29,337 nt of DNA from Oehlia diaphana (lineage: Eukaryota; Glomeromycota; Glomeromycetes; Glomerales; Glomeraceae). The stretch covers positions 1 through 29,337 of the forward strand of contig QZLH01000652.1 in assembly GCA_003833135.1 (NCBI GenBank). The letters are read 5' to 3'. The notes under the pieces are model-generated. The model saw only the letters and a list, made by a program, of their open reading frames with translations. It ran no database searches and had not been told where the DNA came from. The translations under genes were made by a program, and so were the position numbers. Below are positions 1 through 9,083 of the stretch, piece after piece. Position 1 is the first letter of the stretch; each line of letters starts with the position of its first letter.

Positions 1-493
1 ATTGTAGCTAAATAATATGCTCATACAATTTCATTTCTTTCTAGTGCTGCTTTTTGTAACTTCATATAAAAAAAATATTTTTTTGAGATAACTAATAAAT
101 TGCATCAATTATTTACAACATATTATAAATCATAATGTTTACCTTTTTTCGAGTAATTTCTAAATATTGAAGTGACCTCCAAAGAGTTGCAATAGACGCC
201 CTTTTTCCTGTTAGGCATTCCATTTCATATACTAATTCGTCTAAATACCAGTCTACCTTCTCTCCAACAAGACTTCTGAGTAAAGTTATATCTCTTCTGC
301 TAAATAGTTTTCTTTGGCCAGGAATACCTTTGAAAGGATTTGTAATACATGCCCAATGGTTATATCTCTTTTTTATCTTATTTACAATGCCTTTACTCAA
401 ACGCAATGTATTGGCAATATTCACAGTTGACAAACCATCAGCATGAAGGTAAATTATACACCAGTATAAATCTTCACTAAATTCTTGAGGCAT
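1..493 (-). pseudogene. Tc1/mariner (IS630-like) transposase, N-terminal part, broken
   Basis: The protein begins at the ATG at 493 (MPQEFSEDLYW). It contains two helix-turn-helix blocks, about residues 5-45 and 60-110, which is the usual bipartite DNA-binding region of Tc1/IS630 transposases. The first exon ends at AAG|GTAAAC (donor at 138-137). If the acceptor AG at 61-60 is used, the frame resumes as LQKAALERNE, which fits this family just before the catalytic DDE domain. Within that second exon the frame meets TGA at 23-21, followed in frame by AYYLAT, so the break looks like one nonsense change (CGA to TGA would give Arg). The DDE domain would lie beyond the left edge. What is seen: the HTH region, splice sites and the stop. 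Family assignment is from remembered motif similarity. An alternative is a domesticated HTH protein ending at the TGA. Confidence 0.75.
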
Positions 494-909
494 AGTTGAG
501 TTTACCTGTGAAAAATAAAAAATTTTATTACACGTTATATTTGTAATTGTTTTGGGAATTGTGAATCTCCAGAGTCAAATTAGGAATCGGTTTATATGCT
601 ACTAGTAAAACGAACATGATCACGATAAAAAATTATAACGAAAGTGATACAACAGTAGCTTAGTATTACGTAGATCAAATAAAATTTATGATTTTATATG
701 TGCATGTGATAGTTATTTTTGTAATTTCGAAATTAACATTTTTATTTAAATAGCAAATATGCGGCCGATCACACTAATTTGAAAATGGTGATAATTTGAT
801 TTAAAAATACTAGCTATTGAACTTGTTATTCTATAATGTCAGATAAACATATATGTGATCAGTACAATTTACGATGGTAAATGTTATATGTGATTTTATA
901 CAGTCTTTC

Positions 910-1016
910 AAATATACAGATATAAATTTGTAGTCTAAACATTACAGGTACACAGGTATAAATTATAGTCTAAATGTTATAGGAATACAAATATAAATAT
1001 GTAATCTAAACATGAT
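910..1016. repeat. Short tandem repeat, about 36 bp x 3
   Basis: Three consecutive degenerate units share the core 'ATAAAT..GTAGTCTAAACAT' preceded by an 'AATACA' or 'TACAC' block. Units start near 910, 946 and 982. They differ by scattered substitutions and small indels. No coding potential was seen. Confidence 0.6.
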
Positions 1017-1611
1017 TGTTATACAGAAAAATAATTATTATGAATAGGATGCAATTTTAGTTATATTTAACAAATTTAACAATTAAACTATAATTTAATT
1101 CAAAAAAAATATTTATTAAAATGAAAAAAATATGGAAAAATTTATATAATTAGTAGTTGATAATAATAATCAAAAGCTGATTCAATAGCAAATAAAATAA
1201 TATATTAAATTATAAAATAACAACTTAAGCAAATTCAATTAAACAATTTTAATATTATTATAAATTTATAATTGAAAAAAAAAACATATATCTTAAGTTT
1301 AATAACTTTTAAATAATAGTTATTAGTTAAAAGGAATAAAATATTGGTTATTTTAAAGGAATGACATAATATTTTATTTATAATAACCAATGACTAGATT
1401 ATTATATCAGTTATGCAAAATCATACTATTATTATAGTAAGAGTATATAAAAAGTATAATATAATTGCCATTAATAAAAAATATCAGTTTATCAAAATCA
1501 GCATATCTTAAAGAAAATTTCTTAATGTACACTAGTGTTTGAAACACATATCACATGATTCAATAAAAAAATTTTGTAAAAAAAATTCTAATAAATAAAT
1601 CTTTAAAAGAA

Positions 1612-1700
1612 ATGTATATTAGGTGTATTTTGGTCTATTCTGCAAGTTTACTTAGTATGTCATAGATGGTTTTGAATGTTATTTTCGAATTAACAATCTT
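1612..1700. repeat. Decayed relative of the 410-bp inverted-repeat element
   Basis: The block at about 1624-1655 (ending CTGCAAGTTTACTTAG) matches the subterminal block present in both arms of the elements at 6003-6424 and 6879-7285. A following stretch resembling 'tggTTTTGAA' also fits their layout. Clear ends and target duplications were not found, so this is a fragment at most. Confidence 0.45.
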
Positions 1701-2347
1701 TTTTTTGCTTTTTTTTCATTAAATTTTAACATTAAATGATCAGCATAAAAATTTACTTTTTTTGGAAATTATATTCAAACACATAGTGTACAAATAGAAA
1801 TCGTCTATCTTAAAATACGTGATTTAAAAAATAAAAAACTTTGGTGCATTTTTTTTGGCAGTCACTGTATATAAATTGAATGAATTACAGCATTCCAAAT
1901 TATAATTATGGCATTCCAAAATAATTTAGGTAGCATATATATTATAGTTAATATAATTCTAGCCAGAATTATATTTTAATTTTGCATTTTTAAAATAAAT
2001 AATGATATAAAAAAGGAAAAGAATTAAAAATTCTAAAATTTAAATTACATTATTTTTAATTATCCTCTTAAATAAATAGCTATTTATTTTATTTTATTAT
2101 TAGTAATAAATAGTTATAGTATTTATCATTATATAATGATAAATATTAGAGTCATATATTATATAATATATTTTTAATTTTTAATTTATAATTTATATAT
2201 TAATATAGTAATAAAATTTTTTTTAATAATTTAAGTATAAATATGTTAAAGAATTTAAAATTTGAATTTGTTAAATAAATTAAAATTGATATTTAAAAAT
2301 AAATTTTAACGTTTTAAATAAATTTATAAAATAGACAAAAATATACA

Positions 2348-2537
2348 TACAGTCGACCTCTCATATAGTCACCTCCTATCTAATCACATCCTCCCATATA
2401 AGCACATTTGCATTGGCCCAAGTTACTAATAAATATATTAAAAAAACCTCCTCTTTAGTCATATCATATAGTATTTTTATAATCACATCATTTTTTTTTG
2501 ATCCTGAGAGGTGTGCTTATATGGGAGGTTGACTGTA
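2348..2537. mobile_element. TA-flanked MITE, about 186 bp
   Basis: The element runs from 2350 to 2535. Its left end CAGTCGACCTCTCATATAG matches the reverse complement of the right end (CAGTCAACCTCCCATATAAG) over about 28 bp. TA dinucleotides flank both ends (2348-2349 and 2536-2537). Internal copies of the terminal motif (CCTCCCATATAAGCAC at about 2390-2405) repeat within it. It encodes nothing. TA duplication plus a CAG-starting inverted repeat fits non-autonomous Tc1/mariner/pogo elements; this placement is inference. Confidence 0.82.
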
Positions 2538-3211
2538 TTATATATTTTTTTTAAAATTATATTTATTAAAATTATATATGTATAAATAAATTAAGAAATT
2601 TTCTAAATTAAATATTTTATATAAAAATTATATGAATATTATATATATATAAATATTTTTAATAAAATATTATATTTTATTATTTTACTATAAATAAAAT
2701 ATCAATTCCTATGAAGGTAAATAAAAATAAATAAAAATAAAAAATAAACTATATTATTTAAAATCTAATATATAAGAATTAATAATTATTTAGTATAAAG
2801 TACTGCTAAGTATAATTTAGCAATTTTATTAATTATATTCTTATTGTAAATATATACTGCATAATGTATAATAATGTATATAATATTTGCTGCAATTATA
2901 AAATTATATATAAGATCAAACTTATATAATATAGAATTTTTCTAATTACCACTGCTAGTAATCATTATTACTATTATATGATTAATATAATATGTGATAT
3001 TTACAATATGATTGTGTTCATTTATTTACAAATTTTAAAAAGTTTTTAAGCTTCTTATATAACTAACTCTAACTTACTTTACTGAAAATTGCCAATTTTT
3101 TGAAATATTTTTATAGACCTATACAGGTCGAAATGTGAAAAATTAGGCATCAATCAGTCACCAATTAGATACCAATCAGGTAGCTGATTGGTAACCGATT
3201 GGTGAACTACC

Positions 3212-3441
3212 CTAGCGTTACCTTCCAAAAAAAAGCACTGGTGGCCGGCATTATGCGGAATTATGCACTGTCACGTGAACAGTACAGTGACAAATAATAA
3301 GTGACGAATAAGTTTTTACCAACTCGAAAAAAACTAAGTCCCTCAAATAAATATAAACAATGAAAACACTGAGGGGCGTGACGGATGTGATGATTTTTTA
3401 CATGATTACGTGACCAGTATTTTTTTTTGGAATAACGCTAG
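3212..3441. mobile_element. MITE with CTAGCGTTA termini inside the left foldback arm
   Basis: The terminal inverted repeats are CTAGCGTTACCTTCC followed by an A-run on the left, and CTAGCGTTATTCC followed by an A-run when the right end is reverse-complemented. The opposite arm of the surrounding palindrome lacks this roughly 230 bp, so it acts as an internal empty-site control. A short ACTA beside both ends may be the target duplication, but this is uncertain. Confidence 0.75.
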
Positions 3442-3550
3442 ACTAGATCCGATTGGTGACTAATTGGTATTTTTACCAAATATCGTCACCAATCAGGCAG
3501 TTTGCTAACTTTTGATCCAGTGATCAGAAAAAGATGAAATATAATTCATT

Positions 3551-3737
3551 GGAATTGTCTCAACAAGACGAATCTAATGTTAGTAAAATTGTATTTTTAG
3601 GATTGATACTTAGTGAGATATCAAGTAAAATATAAAAATAAAAATATATCATTTATATTTTATTTAATTTCTTATTAACTATTAATCCTAGAAATACAAT
3701 TTTACTATCATTAGATTTGTCTTGTTGAAATGATTCC
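3551..3737. mobile_element. Foldback MITE with CAACAAGAC termini, about 187 bp
   Basis: Nearly the whole element is an inverted repeat, with arms of about 80 bp. Left GGAATTGTCTCAACAAGAC pairs with right GGAATCATTTCAACAAGAC after reverse complementing. The next blocks (AATCTAATG, AGTAAAATTGTATTT) also match between arms. It lies exactly where the left arm departs from the right arm of the surrounding palindrome, which shows that it inserted later. It has no coding capacity. Confidence 0.82.
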
Positions 3738-3741
3738 ACTT

Positions 3742-4949
3742 AGTACTCTACATGAGCCAGCTTGAGCCGAACTACAGTCTGGCTTGGCTCAGCTTGAAGA
3801 TCTGTGCCAAGCCAAGCCTGAAATGAGCTGAGCCACAAAAAATCTTGGCTCAGCTCAGTTCGAGCCAAGCTGAGCCATGAAAATTCTGGCTTGAGTCAAG
3901 CTGGGCTCAAGCTGGCTCAAGCTTTATAATAAAAACGTTTTCAGAATGTTTTAACATTATAAATTATTAAAAATAATGTTGGGAAACGTTATTTTTTAAT
4001 TAAATTAATGTAAAAATAACGTTTCACAATATTTTCATATTAATTATTAAAAAAATGTTGCGAAATGTTATTTTTAATTAAATTAATGTAAAAATAACGT
4101 TTGTGCAATATTTTTACATTAAATTCTTAAAAAAAACGTTGTGAAACATTATTTTTTAATTAAATAAACATTTTCACAACGTTTTTACTTCAAATTATTA
4201 AAAATAACGTTGCAAAATATTATTTTTAATTAAATTAATGTAAAAATAATGTTTTCGCAATATTTTTACATTAACTTTTTTAAAAAAATGTTGTGAAACA
4301 TTATTTTTTAATTAAATAAACATTTTTGCAACGTTTTTACTTCAAATTACTAAAAAAAATGTTGCAAAACATTATTTTTTAATTAAATAAACGTTTTTGC
4401 AACGTTTTTACTTCAATTACTAAAATAACGTTGCAAAACATTATTTTTTAATTAAATAAACGTTTTTACAACGTTTTACCTCAAATTATTAAAAATAACG
4501 TTGCAAAATCTTATTTTTTAATTAAATAAACATTTTCGCAACATTTTACTTCAAATTATTAAAAATAACGTTGCAAAATGTTATTTTTAATTAAATTAAT
4601 GTAAAAATAACATTGCAAAATGTTATTTTTAATTCATTTTCACAACGTTTTTACATTAACTTTTTAAAAATAATATTGCAAAACGTTATTTTTAATTAAA
4701 TAAACGTTTTTGCAACGTTTTTTATTAAACACTGAAAAAAATATTGCGAAAACGTTTCACAACATTTTTTGTATAATAGCTCATCTGGCTTATGAGCCAG
4801 CTCGAGCTTTTTAAGCTGAGCCTAATAATTGACTCGAGCTCTTCCAAGCTGGCTCGTAAACTACCAAGCCAATTTAATCATGGCTTGGCTCGGCTCGGCT
4901 TGAAAAGCTTGAGCCAGTTCACGAGCTGGCTCGGCTCATGTAGAGCACT
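3742..4949. mobile_element. Inner palindrome with GAGCC/GGCTC subterminal repeats
   Basis: The left end AGTACTCTACATGAGCC and the right end (reverse complement AGTGCTCTACATGAGCC) are inverted repeats. Each subterminal region of about 170-200 bp is packed with GAGCC, GGCTC and GCTTGAGC motifs in both orientations. The centre is an AT-rich minisatellite. The ends resemble those of the element at 5822-6719 (AGTGCTTC...ATGAGTC), which suggests one family with different subterminal motifs. No direct target duplication is evident here. It may be the original centre of the larger palindrome rather than an independent insertion. Confidence 0.68.
3934..4775. repeat. AACGTT/TTAATTAA minisatellite, about 70-84 bp x 11
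   Basis: About eleven tandem units share a plan: AACGTTGCAAAA, a T-rich run, TTAATTAA, an ATAAACG block, TTTTGCAACGTT, then a TTACTTCAAATTATTAA spacer. Each unit is itself an inverted repeat about its TTAATTAA. Units of about 70 bp (ATAAACG type) alternate irregularly with units of about 84 bp (TTAATGTAAAAATAA type). Confidence 0.8.
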
Positions 4950-5811
4950 AATTCTAATGAACTATATTTCATCCTTTTCTAATCACTAGATCAAAAGTTA
5001 GCAAACTGCCTAATTGGTGACGATATTTGGCGAAAATGCCAATCAGTCACCAATCGGTCACCAATCAGTTATCAATCAGCTACCTGATTAGTGCCCAATT
5101 GGTGACTGATTAATGCCTGATTTTTCACATTTCGACTTGTGCTAGATATAATACAATTACAAAATAATAATAAAAACATTTTGGTGTATTAAATATATTT
5201 TAGTATATTTTAAAATTATTTCAAAAATTGGCCATTTTTAGTAAAGTAACTCTAAGTTTGATCTTTAACGTAATAATATTCTTATACAATTAACCTTAAT
5301 CTAACCCTAAGTTCTACTTTTAATGCAAATAATATTTTCAATATAATTAAATCTAAGTCATTTTTAATACAATCAATAAAAAGAATTCAATTGGTAATCA
5401 ATTTATTATATAATTAAAGAAAGTATTATAATATTAAAATTATAAAAGTAATTACAATATAAGAAAAATTATAATGCTAATTGTATTAAAATATCAAGAA
5501 ATCATAATATTACATAAATAACTTTTTGGATATAAGTAATATTATTGTTGCAATTATGGTTAAGATGATTAGATGATTAATAAAACTGGTGATTTTTAAG
5601 GAATTTGTATTCTTTATTCTATTAATATTGTATATTTAAAAATAATTTATCTTTTCTGATTATCAATTTTTTTGTTGTATAAGATCAATAATCTACTTTA
5701 TTTACAAATTCTTTTATGATAATATTTAAAAGACTTTTTTACAATCAGTTTATTCTTTTATGATTATAAATCCATTTGATTTTATATATTAATTAAGAAA
5801 ATGTTCTGCAA
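4950..5811. other. Right foldback arm and AT-rich spacer, no gene
   Basis: The region 4950-5260 completes the right arm of the large foldback element, with several ACCAATC copies. From about 5260 to 5811 I see AT-rich DNA with no supportable gene or defined repeat. Confidence 0.6.
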
Positions 5812-6729
5812 AATCATAATTAGTGCTTCGAAATGAGTCAAGTTAACTCACAAGTTGGCCGAGCTAAGTCAAGTCGAGTCAAGTTGAAAATTACAATCAA
5901 ATCGAATTGAGTCAAGTCAAGTTAATAATTTAATAAAATTGAGTCGAATTGAGCTAAATTAACTTATAATTATGGCCAAAATTATGGAATTTCCTTTTTT
6001 GGAGGTCTGTTAAAGCGGGGTAAAATCACATGATTTAAAATTATTATAATTTGATAAATTTTTTATAAACTAAAATTAAAGTGAACTTGAAAATCATTAA
6101 ATAAGTGTATTTCAATCTGCTCTGCAAGTTTACTTAGGGAGAAAAAGTGGATTTTGAACAACGTTTTTAACTTTACATATGAGCAAATGAATTTTGCTGA
6201 TCATACCCAAAAAAGGGTAGATCAATTTTAATGAAATTGAAAAAGTTGAATAAATCGAAAATGGTGTTCTAAACCTCATTATGTGCTCTAAGTAAACTTG
6301 CAGAACAGGTCAAAATGCATTTAATATATGTTTATTTGGAAGGTTTTATATATAATAAAGAGTTTTATTTAAAAAAAAGAAAAATTTCGAAAGTCACGTG
6401 ATTCTACCCTGCTTTAATGGTCCCCCTTTTTTGGAAATTATATTACACAAAATTCAAGACCGAAAATTTTTGAAAATTACAAAAATGGAATTTTGTAGAA
6501 TAGCTATCGCCAAAAAAGAAAATGATCAGTATAGCTAAAGAAAATCACGTGATTTAATTTGATTCGACTTGATTTAATTTGATGGGCCAACTTGACTTAA
6601 ATCAAGTCAAATTTATATTTTTTATAATTTTAACTCAACTCGACTCAACTCAATTTAACTCAAGTCAAATTAAGTTTACATATATATAACTCAACTTGAC
6701 TTGACTCATTTGAAGCACTAATCATAATT
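5812..6729. mobile_element. GAGTC foldback element with 10-bp target duplication
   Basis: The element spans 5822-6719. The left end AGTGCTTCGAAATGAGTC and the right end (reverse complement AGTGCTTCAAATGAGTC) are inverted repeats. Both subterminal regions contain arrays of GAGTC/AAGTC and GACTC/GACTT motifs. A perfect 10-bp direct repeat AATCATAATT flanks it (5812-5821 and 6720-6729). A 9-10-bp duplication is typical of Mutator-like elements. The element carries no gene and is itself interrupted by the 422-bp element at 6003-6424. Confidence 0.8.
5993..6434. mobile_element. 410-bp-family inverted-repeat element, copy A
   Basis: The element body is 6003-6424, flanked by the direct repeat CCTTTTTTGG at 5993-6002 and 6425-6434. 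Its ends are inverted repeats: left AGGTCTGTTAAAGCGGGG, right (reverse complement) GGGACCATTAAAGCAGGG. Each is followed by a shared TCACRTGA-like motif and, about 100 bp in, by CTGCAAGTTTACTTAG. It has no coding capacity. The 10-bp duplication and G-rich termini suggest a MULE-type MITE. Confidence 0.82.
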
Positions 6730-6868
6730 GTCAAAAATTATTTCAATTTCTGATACAGATTAATTTTTGTTTTCTCTTTTTGGTACTCAAAGTCATCTAT
6801 AATTGAAAATCTAGTTAAATATCAAAAAAATCAATATTAATAAAATGAAACTGTATACTAACACCTTT
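6730..6868. other. Short AT-rich spacer between mobile elements
   Basis: No gene was seen. The last bases (about 6860-6868) begin the outer-end sequence TTTACTAAAAATG of the large foldback family, which continues after the inserted copy B. Confidence 0.5.
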
Positions 6869-6869
6869 A

Positions 6870-7294
6870 CTAAAAATGGGGACCCATTAAAGTGGGGTAG
6901 AATCATGTGATTTAAAATTATTATAATTTGATAAATTTTTTATAAACTAAAATTAAAGTGAACTTAAAAATCATTAAATATGTGTATTTCAACCTGCTTT
7001 GCAAGTTTATTTAGGAAGAAAAAGTGGATTTTGAACAACATTTTTGAGCAAACGAATTTTACTGATCATACCCAAAAAAGGGTAGATCAATTTTAATGAA
7101 ATTGAAAAAGTTGAATAAATCAAAAATGGTGTTTTAAATCTCATTGTGTACTCTAAGTAAACTTGCAGAACAGGTCAAAATGCATTTAATATATGTTTAT
7201 TTGAAAGATTTTATATATAATAAAGAGTTTTATTTAAAAAAAAAATCTCAAAAGTCACATGATTCTACCCTGCTTTAATAGTCTTCTAAAAATG
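6870..7294. mobile_element. 410-bp-family inverted-repeat element, copy B
   Basis: The body is 6879-7285, flanked by the 9-bp direct repeat CTAAAAATG at 6870-6878 and 7286-7294. It is collinear with copy A, sharing for example CCCAAAAAAGGGTAGATCAA. It lacks about 12 bp that copy A has near 6170 and differs elsewhere mainly by transitions. It is inserted into an end of the large foldback family: removing it and one copy of the duplication joins TTTACTAAAAATG to ATCAATTTTTTGAAATG, a sequence seen at both ends of the 3060-5260 element. Confidence 0.83.
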
Positions 7295-7405
7295 ATCAAT
7301 TTTTTGAAATGATTTTTAACATACTACAAAAATAAATTTAATACATCAAAATGTTTTTGTTGTGCTTTTATTATCTTGTAATTATATTGTATCTAGGTCT
7401 ATAAA
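7286..7405. repeat. Solitary end of the large foldback family
   Basis: The 120 bp here match the reverse complement of about 5145-5255. They include CAATTTTTTGAAAT, a TTTAATACA(C/T)CAAAATG block and a TTGTAATTATATTGTATCTAG block. No partner arm was found on the right, so it is a solo or truncated terminus. Confidence 0.65.
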
Positions 7406-7639
7406 AATAACTCAAAATAATATCACAATAATTTTTTAATATTTTTGCTATTATTTTATTATGAAAATTATTATTTATTGCTGGTGCGATTTATCACTAG
7501 TCCCTATTTGTCATGTGATTTGTAATATTTAGATGATGTCTTGATGTAATTATGTAAATCGAGTGTAATGATTTAAATACTATAATCATGTGCTGTAATC
7601 ATTATTAAGCTTTTTGATTATCAAATTGATTAGTATTTC

Positions 7640-7845
7640 TTACGGTTATTCTCTCTCTCAGTTTAACTATACACAAACACTTTTTTTTTTTCACTGATAT
7701 TGAATGTAAACCTTCCTTTTCTTTCATCATGGTTGTTCTCTCTCTCAGTTTAACTATATGCAAATACTCTTTTTTATACACAAACACATTTTTTTTTCAC
7801 TGATATTAAACATAAACCTTCCTTTTCTTTCATTATATTAAATGT
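7640..7845. repeat. Tandem duplication, about 100 bp x 2
   Basis: Two adjacent copies share GTTCTCTCTCTCAGTTTAAC (GTTATTCTCTCTCTCAG in copy 1), a CACAAACAC plus T-run block, TCACTGATATT and AAACCTTCCTTTTCTTTCAT. Copy 2 has about 15 extra bases before the T-run. Minus-strand open frames here are shadows of the repeat. Confidence 0.7.
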
Positions 7846-7920
7846 AAAAACTACCCTATGGAAGAAGTGGTTGAAACTGCTAAAAATTTGGACTTTACAC
7901 ATGGTATGTTTGGCTTCATG

Positions 7921-8103
7921 GTAGCTTAGGGTTAGGGTAAGAATAGTTGGTTAGGATAGGTATTTTGGCTTTAAAATGGTGTTGGCTTTGGAGTAACTTA
8001 GGGTTAGGGTAAGGATAGTTGGTTAGGTTTGGGAACTTTGGCTTTAAAATGATGTTGATTTGGAGTAGCTTAGGGTTAGAGTAAGGATAGTTAGTTTAGG
8101 TTT
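7921..8103 (+). repeat. 72-bp tandem repeat with telomere-like TTAGGG motifs
   Basis: Units at 7921-7992, 7993-8064 and 8065-8103 (partial) each start GTARCTTAGGGTTAGGGTAA, or a near variant, and continue with a GGATAGTTGGTTAGG block and a TTTGGCTTTAAAATG block. TTAGGG is the common fungal telomere repeat, but here it is embedded in a longer unit, so this is not a simple telomere tract. Confidence 0.75.
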
Positions 8104-8117
8104 CTAATCCTTTTATC

Positions 8118-8472
8118 CTTTTTTATTCTTTTTTTTTGTAGATGACAGTAATGACGTAACGATTTTATCTAATGAAAATGACCATGTATTACTATGTTTG
8201 AGAAAAAGATTTAGATTGTAGGAGGAGTGCAAAAGTTTTATAAGTGCATGGTTAACTAACAAGGATTTCGTGTTATTAAAGATTATGTACTTCACGATGA
8301 AGAAGTCATCCGACACCGTTCATATATTTGTTCTTATGGACATACCTACGAATCTAATTCAACTAAGGACACTGCTACAAAAAAAATTGGTACCCGTTTG
8401 TTATTAATGCTTCATATCTGAAATTGAAGAATCCTGGCAATTCTGTTATTATCAATAAAATCATCGATCAGC
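8118..8472 (+). pseudogene. MULE transposase, FAR1-like N-terminal domain, decayed
   Basis: Successive frames give EECKSFISAWLTN, then QGFRVIKDYV...RHRSYICSYGHTYESNSTKDTATKK, then PFVINASYLKLKNPGNSV and INKIIDQ. This is the order of a FAR1-type zinc-binding domain of Mutator-like transposases, with the C/H pattern recognisable but the final His-x-His lost. At least one stop (TAG after FRL) and two frameshifts break it. It stops abruptly at about 8472, where the core domain begins on the opposite strand. Family placement is from remembered motif similarity. Confidence 0.72.
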
Positions 8473-8830
8473 TGCATCAACAGCTGGATCAGAATCCGTG
8501 ATAATAATAACAGGCTATATACCAGTAGCTTTAACAATATTGCTGAATATCCAATTATGTGAATTAAGGCTTTCATCAATTAATAAACCTTGAGCAAGTA
8601 ATAGATTTCAGCGATCATTATTAAATCCAATAATCAAAGACAATGCCATACCATATCGATTAGTTTTATATGTTACATCATTTATAACACAATCAGAATA
8701 TCGTATCTAATTCTCAACTTAAGATGGAGTCATCTAAAGCAGGTGGGTTAAAGTATTATCTTCATCCCAACCTCAATATACAACCCATCAAGAATCAACC
8801 TCTTTCTCTTGCAAAATCTAAAAAAGAGAT
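8467..8830 (-). pseudogene. MULE transposase catalytic core fragment, inverted
   Basis: Read on the minus strand, one frame gives WDEDNTLTHLL, MTPS, VEN, IRYSDCVINDVTYKTNRYGM, ALSLIIGFNNDR, NLLLAQGLLIDESLNSHNW and VIIITDSDPAVDAAD. This is the Mutator-like DDE core: the first catalytic Asp lies in the CVINDVTYKTN block and the second in TDSDPAVDA. About seven in-frame stops interrupt it, all compatible with single transitions (TGG to TAG or TGA, CAA to TAA, CAG to TAG, CGA to TGA). The frame itself is intact across them. It is tail-to-tail with the FAR1 part on the plus strand. Confidence 0.78.
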
Positions 8831-8872
8831 GTGGGCATGTAGCAAAGGTAAGATTGCTTGCCAAAACCTAAA

Positions 8873-9083
8873 GGTTTAGACAAGATGGCATTTTGCTGAA
8901 AAGCAAAATTCTGCCAAAACTATATTAAAGATATATTAAAAAACTGGCGAAACACTGAAGAAAGACGAAACTGCCAAAACTTATTATAAACGCCAAAACT
9001 GCTAAAACTCTGTCGAAACTATAATAAATCTATAGTAAAATTTTGACAAAACTAATCGTAAGATTTTGAAGAGGTTTAGACAA
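8873..9083. mobile_element. 189-bp insertion with 11-bp target duplication, within the MULE remnant
   Basis: The direct repeat GGTTTAGACAA occurs at 8873-8883 and 9073-9083. The inserted 8884-9072 begins with a hairpin (ATTTTGCT, loop GAAA, AGCAAAAT). It then consists of repeated GCCAAAACT and CGAAACT words. Removing it joins the flanking sequence into the frame that continues RFRQTTLGKGRPLGTKRF. It is non-coding. Similar GCCAAAACT-rich sequence occurs at 28650-28790. Confidence 0.72.

Larger units (their letters stand above)
494..2347. other. Gene-free AT-rich DNA with repeat debris
   Basis: No supportable coding region was found. The stretch consists of AT-rich simple sequence, poly-A/T runs and short degenerate repeats, two of which are listed separately (910-1016 and 1612-1700). 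A near-palindromic patch around 2090-2230 is simple TAATA/TTATT sequence. Confidence 0.7.
3060..5260. mobile_element. Large nested foldback (palindromic) element
   Basis: The two ends are long imperfect inverted repeats. Left 'TTTACTGAAAATTGCCAA' (about 3078) pairs with right sequence near 5245. 'GTCGAAATGTGAAAAAT' at about 3128 pairs with 5113-5129, and 'CAGTTTGCTAACTTTTGATC' at about 3497 pairs with 4989-5008. Both arms carry many copies of a subterminal motif ACCAATC/GATTGGT. The left arm is interrupted by two MITEs (3212-3441 and 3551-3737). The right arm has about 75 bp near its outer end that the left arm lacks. The centre is a second palindrome (3742-4949). No protein is encoded, and target duplications at the outer ends could not be defined. 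It is probably a non-autonomous DNA transposon dependent on a transposase elsewhere (inference). Confidence 0.75.

Noticed and set aside
4792..4989. 65-codon plus-strand frame in the GAGCC region
   Set aside because: It arises from the repeated GGCTC/GAGCC words of the foldback element and shows no protein family character.
8113..8316. 67-codon minus-strand frame
   Set aside because: It lies antisense to the recognisable FAR1-like transposase remnant on the plus strand.
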